Positions 1-8,930 are shown, counted from the stretch's first letter. The stretch is DNA of 64,000 nucleotides from Leptolyngbya sp. FACHB-321 (GCF_014695975.1 NZ_JACJPI010000041.1:33074-97073); one strand, 5' to 3'. Notes: generated from the letters alone by a model not told the origin. Numbers and translations are program-made.

Positions 1-79
1 CATTGCGTTCGTAGTAGCGGAGCGTATGGACACTCAAGCCCGTTTGCTGGGCAACCTGTTGAATTGTCAGGGCTTGCAT
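1..79 (-). CDS. MerR family regulator, N-terminus only (runs off window)
   Basis: Reading leftward from the ATG at 77-79, the 26 visible codons begin MQALTIQQVAQQTGLSVHT and continue LRYYERN. This is the first helix-turn-helix of a MerR family activator. MerR proteins bind as dimers to promoters with an over-long spacer and untwist them when they sense a ligand or stress. The rest of the gene is outside the window, so the effector class is unknown. A MerR-type promoter lies directly upstream, which suggests autoregulation. Confidence 0.85.
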   Translation of the reverse strand, partial: MQALTIQQVAQQTGLSVHTLRYYERN

Positions 80-105
80 GGCACTTACCTCAGAAGCATA
101 GTTCC

Positions 106-136
106 ACCTTAGAATTTAGAGCGCGCTCTAAGTCAA
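106..136 (-). promoter_or_regulatory. MerR-type promoter with 19-bp spacer and palindromic operator
   Basis: On the minus strand a -35 TTGACT (131-136) and a -10 TAAGGT (106-111) are separated by exactly 19 bp. The 16-bp perfect palindrome TTAGAGCGCGCTCTAA (116-131) fills most of the spacer. Over-long spacers carrying a dyad are the hallmark of MerR-regulated promoters, and this one faces the MerR gene. Confidence 0.8.
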
Positions 137-496
137 GCTCTGTTGAAGCGCATGGGGAAATATCATCCGATCGGAGGAGCGATCGTTTAAATTCGCTGAA
201 GTCAATAGGTAGAAGCTGGCTATAGATTGAGGCTTGGCAAAATTGCTTCTAATGGAGAATTTAGAATTCCTTCATTTGTTGAAGATGGCAAGCATCGCTA
301 AACTCTGAATAACACAGGCTAACTTTGGTTTGAAACATCGTTAGTTCCTTAATCACTACGGGTCAATTCCCCACCCCTTAGAGCGCATAAGGCAGAGCAG
401 TCCAAATGGGCGCTGTTGAGCGCAGCCGAGCCGCGAAGCGTGTAAGGCGCAGCGAAGTGATACTCCGTCCGCTTGCGGCGGAGACGTTCATTTAAA
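137..496. other. Intergenic, no gene seen; small GC hairpin
   Basis: No credible coding region on either strand. Positions 415-485 are rich in short GCGAAG/CGCAGC-like motifs and end in a hairpin (463-472 against 475-483, CTCCG/CGGAG arms). The hairpin lies just past the stop of the minus-strand reductase gene, so it may be that gene's terminator, although no T-run follows. Confidence 0.4.
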
Positions 497-1393
497 CTAG
501 GCAGTTGTGGGTTCTGCCAGTAGAGGCATCATCTTGTCTTGCACAAATTGAACAAAGGTCGTCGGCGTAGTTGTTTCTGGAGTGCGTGGTTCGGCTGGAC
601 TGTAATCAGGATGCGCCAGACCTGACCACATTTCAACATATTCTCCTGCAACATGCTCAGTTGCGCCCAGTTGCAGCAGCGTATCTCGAAACTGATCGAG
701 GGTTGTTTGAACATGAGTGACCGGTTGCTTGAGGACTTGTCCTAAAATCTGTGCCGCTTCGTCGAAATTCAGATCGGTTGCACCATGTAGACCTAAAACA
801 GACTGTCCACTCCAAGCGCGATCGCGCAACAGTTTTGTGGCAACATCCGCAATATCTTGAGTGGCGATCATCGCCAGACGACGATCGCCTGCGATCGGCA
901 TGAAGACCTGATGGGTAGTGCGAATAGCATCAAGCTGTAGCAGGTAATTCTCCATAAAGAAGCCTGGACGCAAATGCACCACATTGGCAGCCACCGCATT
1001 CAGGCTCTGCTCTACAGCGTGTAGTCCTGAAATCGGACCCATCCCATTGGGTCGATGGGCACCGTTGCTGGAGAGATTAACGACATGAGGAATGGCGTTA
1101 GTCGCAATGGCTGCAGCAGCGGCGGCTCCGACCTGCCGTTGCCATTGGCGCAGATGGAACGTGCCAAAGTTGTAAGGGACAACAAGGTAGAGCGCATCGG
1201 CATTTTGAGTTGCCTGCGTCAGCGCCGCTGGGTCATCCACAGAGCCTTGGTAAATGGTGGCATTCTGACGAATTACGTCCGCTATTCTAGCGGGATCTCT
1301 TACAAGTACAGCAACCTTTTCGCCTGCTGCAATGAGCTGTTGGGCAATCCGTCCACCTGTATTTCCGGTTGGTGCTGTGATCACGATCGTCAT
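497..1393 (-). CDS. NmrA-like NAD(P)-binding protein
   Basis: About 298 residues. The N-terminus MTIVITAPTGNTGGRI is an atypical-SDR/NmrA Rossmann loop (GxxGxxG type), and LVRDP near residue 30 suits NADP binding. Family members are either NAD(P)H-dependent reductases (quinone or azo compounds) or redox-sensing regulators without catalysis. I chose the ATG at 1393 because GGAG lies 8 bases upstream; an in-frame ATG at 1432 would add 13 poorly conserved residues. The gene is divergent from an AraC-family regulator starting 108 bp away, a common arrangement in which the regulator controls the reductase. Confidence 0.8.
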   Translation of the reverse strand: MTIVITAPTGNTGGRIAQQLIAAGEKVAVLVRDPARIADVIRQNATIYQGSVDDPAALTQATQNADALYLVVPYNFGTFHLRQWQRQVGAAAAAAIATNAIPHVVNLSSNGAHRPNGMGPISGLHAVEQSLNAVAANVVHLRPGFFMENYLLQLDAIRTTHQVFMPIAGDRRLAMIATQDIADVATKLLRDRAWSGQSVLGLHGATDLNFDEAAQILGQVLKQPVTHVQTTLDQFRDTLLQLGATEHVAGEYVEMWSGLAHPDYSPAEPRTPETTTPTTFVQFVQDKMMPLLAEPTTA

Positions 1394-1501
1394 TTGTTTA
1401 GCTCCAGCGCGTACCTCTCCATGTAACGCCAAGCAAGCTGGACAAACAATGATAAAAGATCCACAATTAATTGCAGATCGTCCAAATCCCAGGTAGCCTC
1501 A

Positions 1502-2440
1502 ATGGATGCGCTGACCGAAGTGCTCAAAGCGGTGCAACTGCACAGTACGGTTCACTGCCGCTCTGAATTTTCTGCCCCTTGGGGTGTGCAAATTGATCGC
1601 ACCAATTATGCATCCTTCCATGTCATCACCCGTGGCAACTGCTGGCTCGGAGTGGAGGGAGACAACGCACCAATTTTGCTGACAGCAGGTGATCTGGTCG
1701 TCTTGCCAACCGGGGTAGCTCATACTTTGCGTGATGCCTTCGACAGCCCGATCGTCAGTCTAGCAACGTTGCTGGCACAGCGTCCTTGCCAAGGGCAACT
1801 GGCGCTTAACTACGGCGGCGATGGCATGCCTACTACCGTGCTTTGCGGTCGCGCCAGCTTTGCCGAACGTGACAGTAATCCGCTGTTGGCGGCACTACCG
1901 CCCCTGATCCACATCAAAGGTGAAGCCGGACAAGCGGTGGCATGGTTAGAGACAACCTTGCAATTCATCACTTGTGAAAGCAATTTGAATCGTCCGGGTG
2001 CCGAGATGATGATTACTTATCTCTCCAGCATTCTGTTTATTCAGGCAGTGCGGGCATACATTGCCAGTTTGCCAGAAGCCGAAGGGGGATGGCTGCGGGC
2101 ACTGCTTGATCCGCAAATGAGTGTGGTTTTAGGCTTGATTCATCAGCAGCCAGCACATGCTTGGACAGTAGAATCGCTAGCAAAACAAGTGAATTTGTCC
2201 CGCTCTGCCTTTGCCGCCCGCTTTAAGACACTGGTGGGCGAAGCGCCTTTGCAATACCTGAGCCGCTGGCGAATGCATCAGGCAGTAAGACTGCTGCGCT
2301 CAACTCCCAAATCGCTTAGAGAGATTGCCGAATCAGTGGGATATGAATCGGAAGCAGCGTTTAGCCGAGCCTTTAAGCGGCAGATCGGTCATGCTCCTGG
2401 AGCATATCGGCAGCGATTAATCGTCTACTCTATAGCTTGA
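1502..2440 (+). CDS. AraC family transcriptional regulator with cupin sensor domain
   Basis: 312 residues. Residues ~1-185 look like the cupin_6 ligand domain (PWGVQIDR, GDLVVLPTGVAHTL). Residues ~205-310 carry the paired helix-turn-helix of AraC/XylS regulators (AWTVESLAKQVNLSRSAFA and SLREIAESVGYESEAAFSRA). It is divergent from the NmrA-like reductase gene, the likely target. The inducer cannot be read from the sequence. Confidence 0.9.
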   Translation: MDALTEVLKAVQLHSTVHCRSEFSAPWGVQIDRTNYASFHVITRGNCWLGVEGDNAPILLTAGDLVVLPTGVAHTLRDAFDSPIVSLATLLAQRPCQGQLALNYGGDGMPTTVLCGRASFAERDSNPLLAALPPLIHIKGEAGQAVAWLETTLQFITCESNLNRPGAEMMITYLSSILFIQAVRAYIASLPEAEGGWLRALLDPQMSVVLGLIHQQPAHAWTVESLAKQVNLSRSAFAARFKTLVGEAPLQYLSRWRMHQAVRLLRSTPKSLREIAESVGYESEAAFSRAFKRQIGHAPGAYRQRLIVYSIA

Positions 2441-2545
2441 AGTCGTTCCAGATACTAAGGTTTATGAGCGTTTTGTACTGAGGTCGTGGAAGTGCTCCAT
2501 TCATCAACTAGCCTATAGTTAGCTCCCTAATTAGATGATTCGATT

Positions 2546-3067
2546 GTGGTAATTTTGCGCCCTTTTGTTGATCGCGTCATCGATCGTCAGGCTCTTCAAG
2601 CTCTGGCAGCTCGCTATCCAGAGTTGGATGTTGCCTCAGTTGAAGCCTGTTTAGCATTTTTGAGGGCAACCGCAGATGTCCAATCTGCTCTAGAAGCGCA
2701 TCTTGCCCGATACGGTTTGTCGATGGGTAAATTCACGCTCCTGATGCAGCTATTGCAAGTTGAGGAATCAGGGCTAACGCCCTCTGAGTGTGCTGAACGC
2801 TCAGGCGTCACCCGTGCCACAATTACCGGATTGCTCGATGGACTGGAGCGCGAAGACCTGGTTGAACGGCGACCTTGGCCGGGTGATCGACGAATGCTAA
2901 GTGTCCACCTGACCGAGAAAGGGAAAAACCTGCTCGCTCAGATGCTGCCCGATCACTTCTGCCGCACCACAGAGCTAATGGTAAATCTGAGCGCGACTGA
3001 GAAAAAAACGCTAATCAGACTTCTTCAGAAAGTGCAGGCGGGTACGCCTGCCATGCTGCAGCCATAA
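2546..3067 (+). CDS. MarR family transcriptional regulator
   Basis: 173 residues with a GTG start. The winged helix spans ~residues 60-125 (LTPSECAERSGVTRATITGLLDGLEREDLVERR, then a wing with PGDRRMLSVHLTEKGK), classic MarR. MarR dimers repress nearby genes and release DNA on binding phenolics or after oxidation. The likely target is the DUF2269 gene 120 bp downstream on the same strand. Bases before the start lack a clear ribosome site, so the exact start is uncertain. Confidence 0.85.
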   Translation: MVILRPFVDRVIDRQALQALAARYPELDVASVEACLAFLRATADVQSALEAHLARYGLSMGKFTLLMQLLQVEESGLTPSECAERSGVTRATITGLLDGLEREDLVERRPWPGDRRMLSVHLTEKGKNLLAQMLPDHFCRTTELMVNLSATEKKTLIRLLQKVQAGTPAMLQP

Positions 3068-3187
3068 AGATGAATAGAGCTTTGCAGAATGGCTAAGTTT
3101 GTTTTATTTTAATTAGGAGCCTAACTATTAGGCGGCTAACAAATTTGCCATCTGATAAACTCCCGCCATTCTTTTGAGGAAAACGTG

Positions 3188-3730
3188 ATGAAGAAATTGA
3201 GTGTGAAGCCGAAAAAATGGCTGGTCTCGGCTCATGTGATCTTGAGTGGAATTTGGCTGGGAACTGCTCTATGTTTGGTGACAATTGCCCTACTCAACCG
3301 CGACACTCCCAATGGTGACGAGCTGTATGCAGTCAACTTTGTACTTAAGTTTCTAGATGATTGGGTTGTGATTCCCACTGCTACTCTGTCATTGGTTACG
3401 GGCGGGCTGCTTTCTTGGCTCACCAATTGGGGTTTTGTGAAACACTACTGGGTGATTACCAAATGGGTGGCAACGGTAACGTTGATTGGGACAGGCACGA
3501 TTTGGTTAGGTCCATGGGTGAATGCGATGACTGCTCTCTCAGAGGCAGAACGATCGCAAGCTTTATACAATCCACTGTATGCCTTCGACCACACAGCAGT
3601 TGTGGTGGGCGGTAGCATTCAAGTGGCTTGCCTGTTCGCAGTGATTGCAGTTTCAATCCTAAAGCCTTGGGGCAGACGCATCAGCAAGAGCCAGACTAGC
3701 GACCTATCTGACGTTGACTCAGCTCAGTAA
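3188..3730 (+). CDS. DUF2269-type integral membrane protein
   Basis: 180 residues, hydrophobic, with about four membrane segments: one near residues 12-35 (VILSGIWLGTALCLVTIALL), others around 55-75, 85-110 and 135-160. It resembles the DUF2269 family, which has no settled function. ATG 3188 is preferred over GTG 3185 because GAGGA at 3176-3180 is then 7 bases away. The 3' end overlaps the convergent HxlR gene by 35 bp. Confidence 0.7.
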   Translation: MKKLSVKPKKWLVSAHVILSGIWLGTALCLVTIALLNRDTPNGDELYAVNFVLKFLDDWVVIPTATLSLVTGGLLSWLTNWGFVKHYWVITKWVATVTLIGTGTIWLGPWVNAMTALSEAERSQALYNPLYAFDHTAVVVGGSIQVACLFAVIAVSILKPWGRRISKSQTSDLSDVDSAQ

Positions 3731-4061
3731 AGCAGCCCGTCTCTAGTTCTCGCTGCAACTCGGCAACCGCATCCAGAATTGTGACAAATCGCTGCCCAAA
3801 CGCAGTCAGTTTGTACTCTACGCGGGGCGGAACTTCTGGATAAACGACCTTCTGTAAAATATTGAAACTGACCATTTTGCTCAGGCAGTCACTTTGCACT
3901 TTAGTCGTCAGTCCCTCGATTGATCGTGTTATGGCTCCCGGACGATCGACGCCTTGCCGAACCAGCGTCAAAATCCGGATTGACCATTTGCAGCCCACAA
4001 TGTACTCCAACATCGCGGCGGCTGACATGGATTTAGATTTGCTCAATCGAGCGTGACTCAT
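3696..4061 (-). CDS. HxlR family transcriptional regulator
   Basis: 121 residues. The winged helix includes VGCKWSIRILTLVRQG, ITRSIEGLTTKVQSDCLSKM and the PEVPPRVEYKLTAFG wing, all typical of HxlR (DUF24) proteins. These are small dimeric regulators that often sense electrophiles through a cysteine; C24 in VGCKWS is in a plausible place. The gene is divergent from the SDR at 4216 and probably controls it. Confidence 0.9.
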   Translation of the reverse strand: MSHARLSKSKSMSAAAMLEYIVGCKWSIRILTLVRQGVDRPGAITRSIEGLTTKVQSDCLSKMVSFNILQKVVYPEVPPRVEYKLTAFGQRFVTILDAVAELQRELETGCFTELSQRQIGR

Positions 4062-4108
4062 TTTATCCGTGTAAAAACATCCTTCAGGCTCTGCCTCAAT
4101 TTCTACCT

Positions 4109-4139
4109 AAAAGTGCGTACCTTACCAAAAAGTGCTGAC
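4109..4139. promoter_or_regulatory. Candidate HxlR operator (direct repeat)
   Basis: AAAAGTGCGTAC at 4109-4120 and AAAAGTGCTGAC at 4128-4139 form a direct repeat 19 bp apart in the divergent region between the HxlR and SDR genes. A related AAGTGC..GTAC pattern lies in front of the other HxlR gene at 60.47-60.50 kb, which supports an operator role. This is inference from position and similarity. Confidence 0.45.
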
Positions 4140-4215
4140 TTTCGCAGATAGAGGGAGTTGCTTACTATCTAGCTATGAGTTGCTGGCAACTCGCAGTTTT
4201 AAGTAAGGAACATGC

Positions 4216-4992
4216 ATGTATTCAGATTTTAAGCATAAACAGGCACTGATTATCGGTGGCAGCAGCGGCATCGGGCAGGAGATTGCTAAGACCCTCCTGA
4301 TTCACGGCGCATCCGTCACTATTGTGGGACGCAACTTTGATAAGCTTCAAACCGCCGCCGCCGATCTACAGCAATTGGGTCACGTCCAAGCTTGGCAGTC
4401 TGATATCAGCGATCGCCAAGCCACCTTTCAGCTTGTGAAGCGGATTGCTGCTGAGCTAATCGATGTGCATTATTTGGTGAATGCTGCGGGTGTGTTTCTG
4501 CCTCAATCGTTTCTCGATCATGCTGAGGCTGACTACGATCGCTACCTCGACCTCAATCGCGGTACCTTTTTGGCAACTCAGCAAGTTGTTCGCAATCTGA
4601 TTCAGCAGCAGCAAGGCGGGGTGATCGTCAACATCGGCTCGATGTGGGCACATCAGGCGGTGCTAGCAACCCCTTCGTCTGCTTACTCAATGGCAAAAGC
4701 CGGATTACACGCTCTCACCCAGCATTTAGCAATGGAACTAGCTCAGTATCAAATTCGTGTTAATGCAGTTGCGCCCGCAGTTGTGGAAACGCCAATCTAT
4801 GGAGCCTTCATGCCGCCTGAAGCAATTCACGCAACGCTACAAAGCTTTGACAGCTTTCATCCAATTGGACGGGTTGGACAACCCAACGATGTTGCCGAAG
4901 TTGTGGCATTCCTGCTATCCGATCGTGCTGCCTGGGTTACGGGTGCAATATGGAACGTAGATGGTGGAGTCATGGCAGGACGTAATGCCTGA
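4216..4992 (+). CDS. SDR family oxidoreductase
   Basis: 258 residues of classical short-chain dehydrogenase layout. The cofactor loop is GGSSGIG (residues ~13-19), NAAG is present, the catalytic serine lies in NIGSMW, and the active site is YSMAK. The C-terminus ends in the usual [18 protein letters not shown] sits 8 bases before the ATG. The HxlR repressor is divergent. The substrate is unknown; genes in this pairing often reduce carbonyls or quinones. Confidence 0.9.
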   Translation: MYSDFKHKQALIIGGSSGIGQEIAKTLLIHGASVTIVGRNFDKLQTAAADLQQLGHVQAWQSDISDRQATFQLVKRIAAELIDVHYLVNAAGVFLPQSFLDHAEADYDRYLDLNRGTFLATQQVVRNLIQQQQGGVIVNIGSMWAHQAVLATPSSAYSMAKAGLHALTQHLAMELAQYQIRVNAVAPAVVETPIYGAFMPPEAIHATLQSFDSFHPIGRVGQPNDVAEVVAFLLSDRAAWVTGAIWNVDGGVMAGRNA

Positions 4993-5051
4993 TGCCTAAT
5001 ACCGATCGACAACTCTAAGCCCATTAGGCTTTGAACAGTCATCTATCTCCG

Positions 5052-5438
5052 CTACTTCATAGCATCCCAAATCAGCTTGGTGTCGGTAACTTGGCGAAAC
5101 CGCCATACTTTGCCATCTCGTAGGTCGTCAACATGGGCAGCAGGTGAGCGAAACGCCCGAGCAGACAGCCGATGCTCACCTATGTAGCTGCCAATCACGA
5201 CGATTGTTTCTCCTGCATCAAGCCACTGCTCAAGCTCAAATGACCATACTTTTCAGTCGTCGTTGAATGCTTTGAAGACTTGATCAACAACTGCTTCTGG
5301 GTCTTGATGTATCGCCCCACAGAGGAATCCTTCATTCTGAATCCATTGCAGATCTGAAGTGCAGACTTGCAGAAAGGCATCGTAATCTTTCTCGCGAAAC
5401 GATCGATAGAGTTCTTGAATGATCTCAATATTGCTCAT
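5052..5438 (-). pseudogene. NTF2/SnoaL-like protein, interrupted by one stop codon
   Basis: The minus strand reads MSNIEIIQELYRSFREKDYD ... KAFNDD, then TGA (5253-5255). It continues in the same frame as KVWSFELEQWLDAGETIVVI ... DGKVWRFRQVTDTKLIWDAMK and stops at TAG (5052-5054). The 128-codon whole is a complete NTF2/SnoaL-like fold of the kind often found as a stand-alone stress or ketosteroid-isomerase-like protein. Relatives usually have a tryptophan at or next to this position, so TGG to TGA is the simplest explanation. It is a pseudogene or a sequencing error; readthrough is not supported. Confidence 0.8.
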
Positions 5439-5809
5439 CGTTACTAGGGAAGTTCCTCGCCGCTGGCGTGCCAAACTGTACTGGAGTTTTGTAGGTTGAG
5501 TTGATGAATGCGCTCCAAAATTTCTCGCATAGACTCCGCAGCCAGAATACCTTTGTGTCTTATCATATTGGCGCTGATCATATTAGGATGAAGAATCGCC
5601 ACCGCAATTTATAGCGGCTGCAAAGCGATTGAAAGTGATTTGCTAGCCATCGAGAAGCATTGCTTTCGACATCCGGTAATCATAAGAGCTGCCAGAAAGG
5701 TTGTCAGCGATCAATAAACTGAGGTCAGGGCTTGAGGTCGTAGAAGGTCAGCTACCCTTACCGACAACAGCCCCGAATGCCGCAAACTTAGGTGTCTAAC
5801 TAAGTAAGC
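5439..5809. other. Intergenic, nothing recognised
   Basis: About 370 bp between the broken NTF2-like gene and the first gene of the replicon-like module. No coding-like frame, RNA fold or clear repeat was seen. The left limit of the module may lie here. Confidence 0.4.
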
Positions 5810-6622
5810 TCACTCTACAGCCACCACCTGTAACAACTCGCTACTATAAAACAACGTCGCTTCATCCAGAGCCACTGTACTCTCTGGCATGGGCGACTCA
5901 CTCCGTTGCAACGTGTACCCACTATCGCCCAACAGCAAGGCTAACCACACTTCCACTAAGGGCACCTGTAACGACTGCTGTAAAGCCATTAAAGGCAGTC
6001 CCTTCACCTGGTCTCGCTGCTCCATAGAGAGTGATCGCATGGCTTGAGACACCTGACGTGACCACAATGGTATATTCTCTCCATGCGAGAGCGACTTAAT
6101 CGACGCCATGACCTCAGACTCGGAAAGCGGTGCAGTCGGCGTTTCAGGCAGTTCTGTGTCACTACCACCAGGGAGCATGTCACCCAAAAGTCCCTCAAGG
6201 ATTGCTTCCCCTCCCGCTTCATCGAATGCAGAATCGGGGCTAGTGGGGGACTTGCGTTGAAATGGGTAAAACAGAGGGTCAGGCGTAGTGTCCAGTAGGT
6301 CAGACAGCTCTAAGCGCTGCGACTGCACGAACAGGTCAGGGTCATTGCTAAAGTCGAGAATTGGGTCAGTCGGACGGTGCCAAGACTCCCAGGACTCAAT
6401 CAGGAGCGTCGCCCGGTTCTCTACCACACCTGCAAGTTGGTCAAAGACCAGACCCGCGATCGCCAGTTGGTCTGAAAGGGGTAACGGGGCGATCGCCTGA
6501 GCCAAAAAACCAAGCAGTGGTGAGAGTGCTAATGACTCCGGGTAACGCACCACCTGATCGAGCGCTTGCCACAAGTCAGAAAGGCTTGGAACCGGTTGGT
6601 TGTCATCGTCTACTGGCACCAT
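5810..6622 (-). CDS. Hypothetical protein, acidic
   Basis: 270 residues, rich in Leu, Asp, Glu, Ser and Pro, with no family I recognise. Helical segments at ~residues 15-75 (SLSDLWQALDQVVRYPESLA) and 175-235 flank a low-complexity Pro/Asp/Ser middle. No transmembrane segment or signal peptide. It ends the minus-strand pair with the zinc-finger-like gene upstream (20 bp apart), so the two are probably co-transcribed. Confidence 0.65.
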   Translation of the reverse strand: MVPVDDDNQPVPSLSDLWQALDQVVRYPESLALSPLLGFLAQAIAPLPLSDQLAIAGLVFDQLAGVVENRATLLIESWESWHRPTDPILDFSNDPDLFVQSQRLELSDLLDTTPDPLFYPFQRKSPTSPDSAFDEAGGEAILEGLLGDMLPGGSDTELPETPTAPLSESEVMASIKSLSHGENIPLWSRQVSQAMRSLSMEQRDQVKGLPLMALQQSLQVPLVEVWLALLLGDSGYTLQRSESPMPESTVALDEATLFYSSELLQVVAVE

Positions 6623-6642
6623 ATAAACCTTACTTAGAGTCC

Positions 6643-7257
6643 CTACGGTTCGGGGTGCAACGGACAGGGACGTAACGGGCAGCGGTCGGGCATGAGTTCC
6701 ACTTCGTCCCGAAAGTGCCGCACTTTAGACCCTGCTAGCGTACTAAATTCCTGAAGGACGTGCAGCAACGTTTCCTTAATTTGCACAGCACCGCCGCCAG
6801 TCACATGGAAACAGGCACGAGCACGACGGTGATCACCAATCCACAGTTCAGCCGCGATCGCATGGACAGGCGCATCTTTCGCACGACGGTACCAGTAGAG
6901 GTATGCATGAGGAGTCGCAGCGTCAAAGGTAGGCACCGTCACGGTTTCAGTCCGTTTGGAGCGTGAACGACGGGGGGCAGCGACTACTGCTTCACCGGGA
7001 TGGAAGTCGCGCTGAAGCTGAAGGGTGGAGGATGCTCCCAAGGAAGACACAGCAGGCGCTTGTCCCTTTTGTTGGCGCCTGCGCTGCTTCCGCACCTGAT
7101 TAAACATGGGCGCGTTGCGGTGGTAGTGCCTGCGGTTGTCGCAGGTTTTGACTTTCCAGCACTGCACCCCAGTCCCCTCAGGGCCATGTAAAGCGATCGC
7201 CTCATCACGCGAGAGCTTAGCACATTGCACACAAAGGGGATTGGCAGACGGCGGCAT
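6643..7257 (-). CDS. Hypothetical protein with N-terminal Cys/His cluster
   Basis: About 204 residues from ATG 7257. The N-terminus MPPSANPLCVQCAKLSRDEA, followed by QCWKVKTCDNRRHYHRN, has a CxxC...C...C spacing with nearby histidines that could bind zinc. A basic linker (QVRKQRRRQQKG) follows, then a C-terminal domain with WYRRAKDAPVHAIAAELW. It may bind nucleic acid, but I cannot assign a family. An ATG at 7308 is in frame, but that extension includes part of the inverted-repeat region. Confidence 0.6.
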   Translation of the reverse strand: MPPSANPLCVQCAKLSRDEAIALHGPEGTGVQCWKVKTCDNRRHYHRNAPMFNQVRKQRRRQQKGQAPAVSSLGASSTLQLQRDFHPGEAVVAAPRRSRSKRTETVTVPTFDAATPHAYLYWYRRAKDAPVHAIAAELWIGDHRRARACFHVTGGGAVQIKETLLHVLQEFSTLAGSKVRHFRDEVELMPDRCPLRPCPLHPEP

Positions 7258-7306
7258 CGGGGTTTGCGGTGTTAAAAGCGTGCCCTCAGTGTACCTCACG
7301 CACTCC

Positions 7307-7412
7307 AATCCGACAACAATTTCATGCTTCTGAAGGACTTTGAAGGCTGTAAACCTTTGCTGGTTAAGCTTTTACCGTTTGCAATCGCTAATTGCCTGAA
7401 TGTTGTCGGATT
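7307..7412. repeat. 12-bp perfect inverted repeat flanking an 82-bp spacer
   Basis: AATCCGACAACA at 7307-7318 and TGTTGTCGGATT at 7401-7412 are exact reverse complements. They sit just upstream of the minus-strand hypothetical pair, so they could be paired operator half-sites or a replication/recombination site. Confidence 0.7.
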
Positions 7413-7419
7413 AAGAGCC

Positions 7420-7448
7420 ATATAAGATATTAATCACATATCTTATAT
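7420..7448. promoter_or_regulatory. AT-rich 11-bp perfect dyad
   Basis: ATATAAGATAT (7420-7430), a 7-base loop, then ATATCTTATAT (7438-7448). The dyad is perfect and 8 bases from one arm of the GC-richer inverted repeat at 7401-7412. It could be an operator, or an AT-rich unwinding element beside binding sites. Function is inferred from symmetry only. Confidence 0.6.
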
Positions 7449-7874
7449 AAGCTGTGTGTTGAGTTTAAGGGGCCAAACGCGACCCCCCGCGCTGAGCTGC
7501 TTTACCGTTTGGGTTGAGATAAGTGTCGGGCAACCGTTATGCTCTGAAAGAATAATAAAATAGAGACTTGAGCGGAAGGCAGACCACAACGCCAAGGGGC
7601 AGCTTTACACACCCGCTTAGGCATTGGCCTGGAGTTCTCTCACCGCGGACCTTCTTACTAGAGGACAAATCAGCAGCTACCAGCCGAGAGAAACCCGTTT
7701 CCCAGAGAGCAAGGCGCTCCTACCAACCCAATGCAGCAGTAAGCCTGTCCCAGTCTCTCCCCCAACCACCTTTTGACGAAGGCGTGACCTCTGAGCGAAC
7801 ACAGCTCTCCCCTGTCACAAGCCAACTATACTGACAGTATGAGGGCTGGTCGTAGCTTTACCAAGGAGCAACAA
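7449..7874. other. Intergenic/leader, no confident gene
   Basis: TTTACCGTTTG occurs at about 7500-7510, repeating a copy near 7373-7383. An 88-codon open frame (7568-7834) has low-complexity Ser/Pro/Arg composition and no family, so I do not call it. The last part is the leader of the nuclease-like gene at 7875. Confidence 0.4.
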
Positions 7875-8528
7875 ATGCCGATCATTAACCCCAACGAACC
7901 GTACACCTTTCGCAAGTACTTTGACTTAAAGATTGACCCGATCGACCTGGCCCTGTACTTTGAGTACGACTACCAGAAGCAGCGGTTGAGTTTGCCCCAG
8001 GCAACCGTAAGTTTCGATGCTGCCCAGCTCACCGAGCGGATTGAACGGACATTACCCCGAATTCTGTCGAGCAATGAACAGACGAAGCGGGAAATGCTGG
8101 TATCACCCATTTTACGCAGCATCCTGGAACACACAGCTGTCCAGATCCGTATTGAGTACCCCCTGAAGGTGACTGAGCAATTGCAAGGGGTGGTGGACTA
8201 CCTGCTGTCTGTACATAACTTAAGCCAATTGGTCGTGATTGAAGCCAAAAACGACGACCTGGACTATGGCTTTACTCAATTGCTGGCGGAAATGATTGCC
8301 CTCGATCAGTGGGAGCGTTCGCCTAATGTGACGGCTCAATCTACCCTGTTAGGAGCCGTGACGACTGGGAGCGTGTGGCAGTTCGCCACATTGAACCGAC
8401 AGACCAAGCAACTGGTACAGGGGGTGAATATCTATAAAGTCCCTGAAGAACTGGACGTGGTTATAGGGATTTTGTTGTACCCACTGACACAACCCCAAAC
8501 TGCCACTAAGACAGGAGTTGCACCTTAG
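7875..8528 (+). CDS. PD-(D/E)XK nuclease-like cyanobacterial hypothetical
   Basis: 217 residues. The core LVVIEAKNDDLDYGFTQLL (~residues 115-135) fits the E-x-K strand of the PD-(D/E)XK nuclease fold, with an upstream GVVDYLLS that could supply the aspartate. Similar single-domain proteins are common in cyanobacteria, often annotated as restriction-endonuclease-like. Start chosen at ATG 7875, 7 bases after AGGAG; the in-frame codon at 7839 lacks this. It is not paired with a methyltransferase, so a restriction role is not supported. Confidence 0.55.
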   Translation: MPIINPNEPYTFRKYFDLKIDPIDLALYFEYDYQKQRLSLPQATVSFDAAQLTERIERTLPRILSSNEQTKREMLVSPILRSILEHTAVQIRIEYPLKVTEQLQGVVDYLLSVHNLSQLVVIEAKNDDLDYGFTQLLAEMIALDQWERSPNVTAQSTLLGAVTTGSVWQFATLNRQTKQLVQGVNIYKVPEELDVVIGILLYPLTQPQTATKTGVAP

Positions 8529-8930
8529 TATGAAGTGTAGTATGAAGTGTTCACAGCATGTAGGCACAGCCTGTCTTGCGCTGCCTCTCAAAACAGGTAC
8601 GAGTCACTAGAGTAGAGTAATTTGAAACATGTAGTGTGCTCTCTAGACTTCGGCTTAGGAGCTTTCTCCTCAGGGCGGTGGTGTTAAGTTCCAGCAAGAC
8701 CAGAACCAAAAAGTTTTGCGAACGTTTGCAGTTTTTTAGCGTTTTGCCTCAACGCTGTCAGGAAGGACGGCAAGACTTGGGCAAGACGACAGCGCAGAGA
8801 AGCCAGCAGGAAATCTCTAGTTACGAGTGAGCCATGACAACTGAAGACAGTTCTCCTCTACCCGTCCTTCTGTAACGGCTTACCCAAAACGAGGTTTGAG
8901 GTACAGAGAGGCAGCTTAAGGCGGTATGAA
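8529..8930. other. Intergenic, nothing recognised
   Basis: 400 bp with no coding-like frame I trust. It leads into the first decamer array. Confidence 0.35.

Noticed and set aside
5253..5255. TGA recoding (selenocysteine or readthrough) in the NTF2-like gene
   Set aside because: The family has no selenocysteine here, no stem-loop of that kind was seen, and a one-base change from TGG is simpler.
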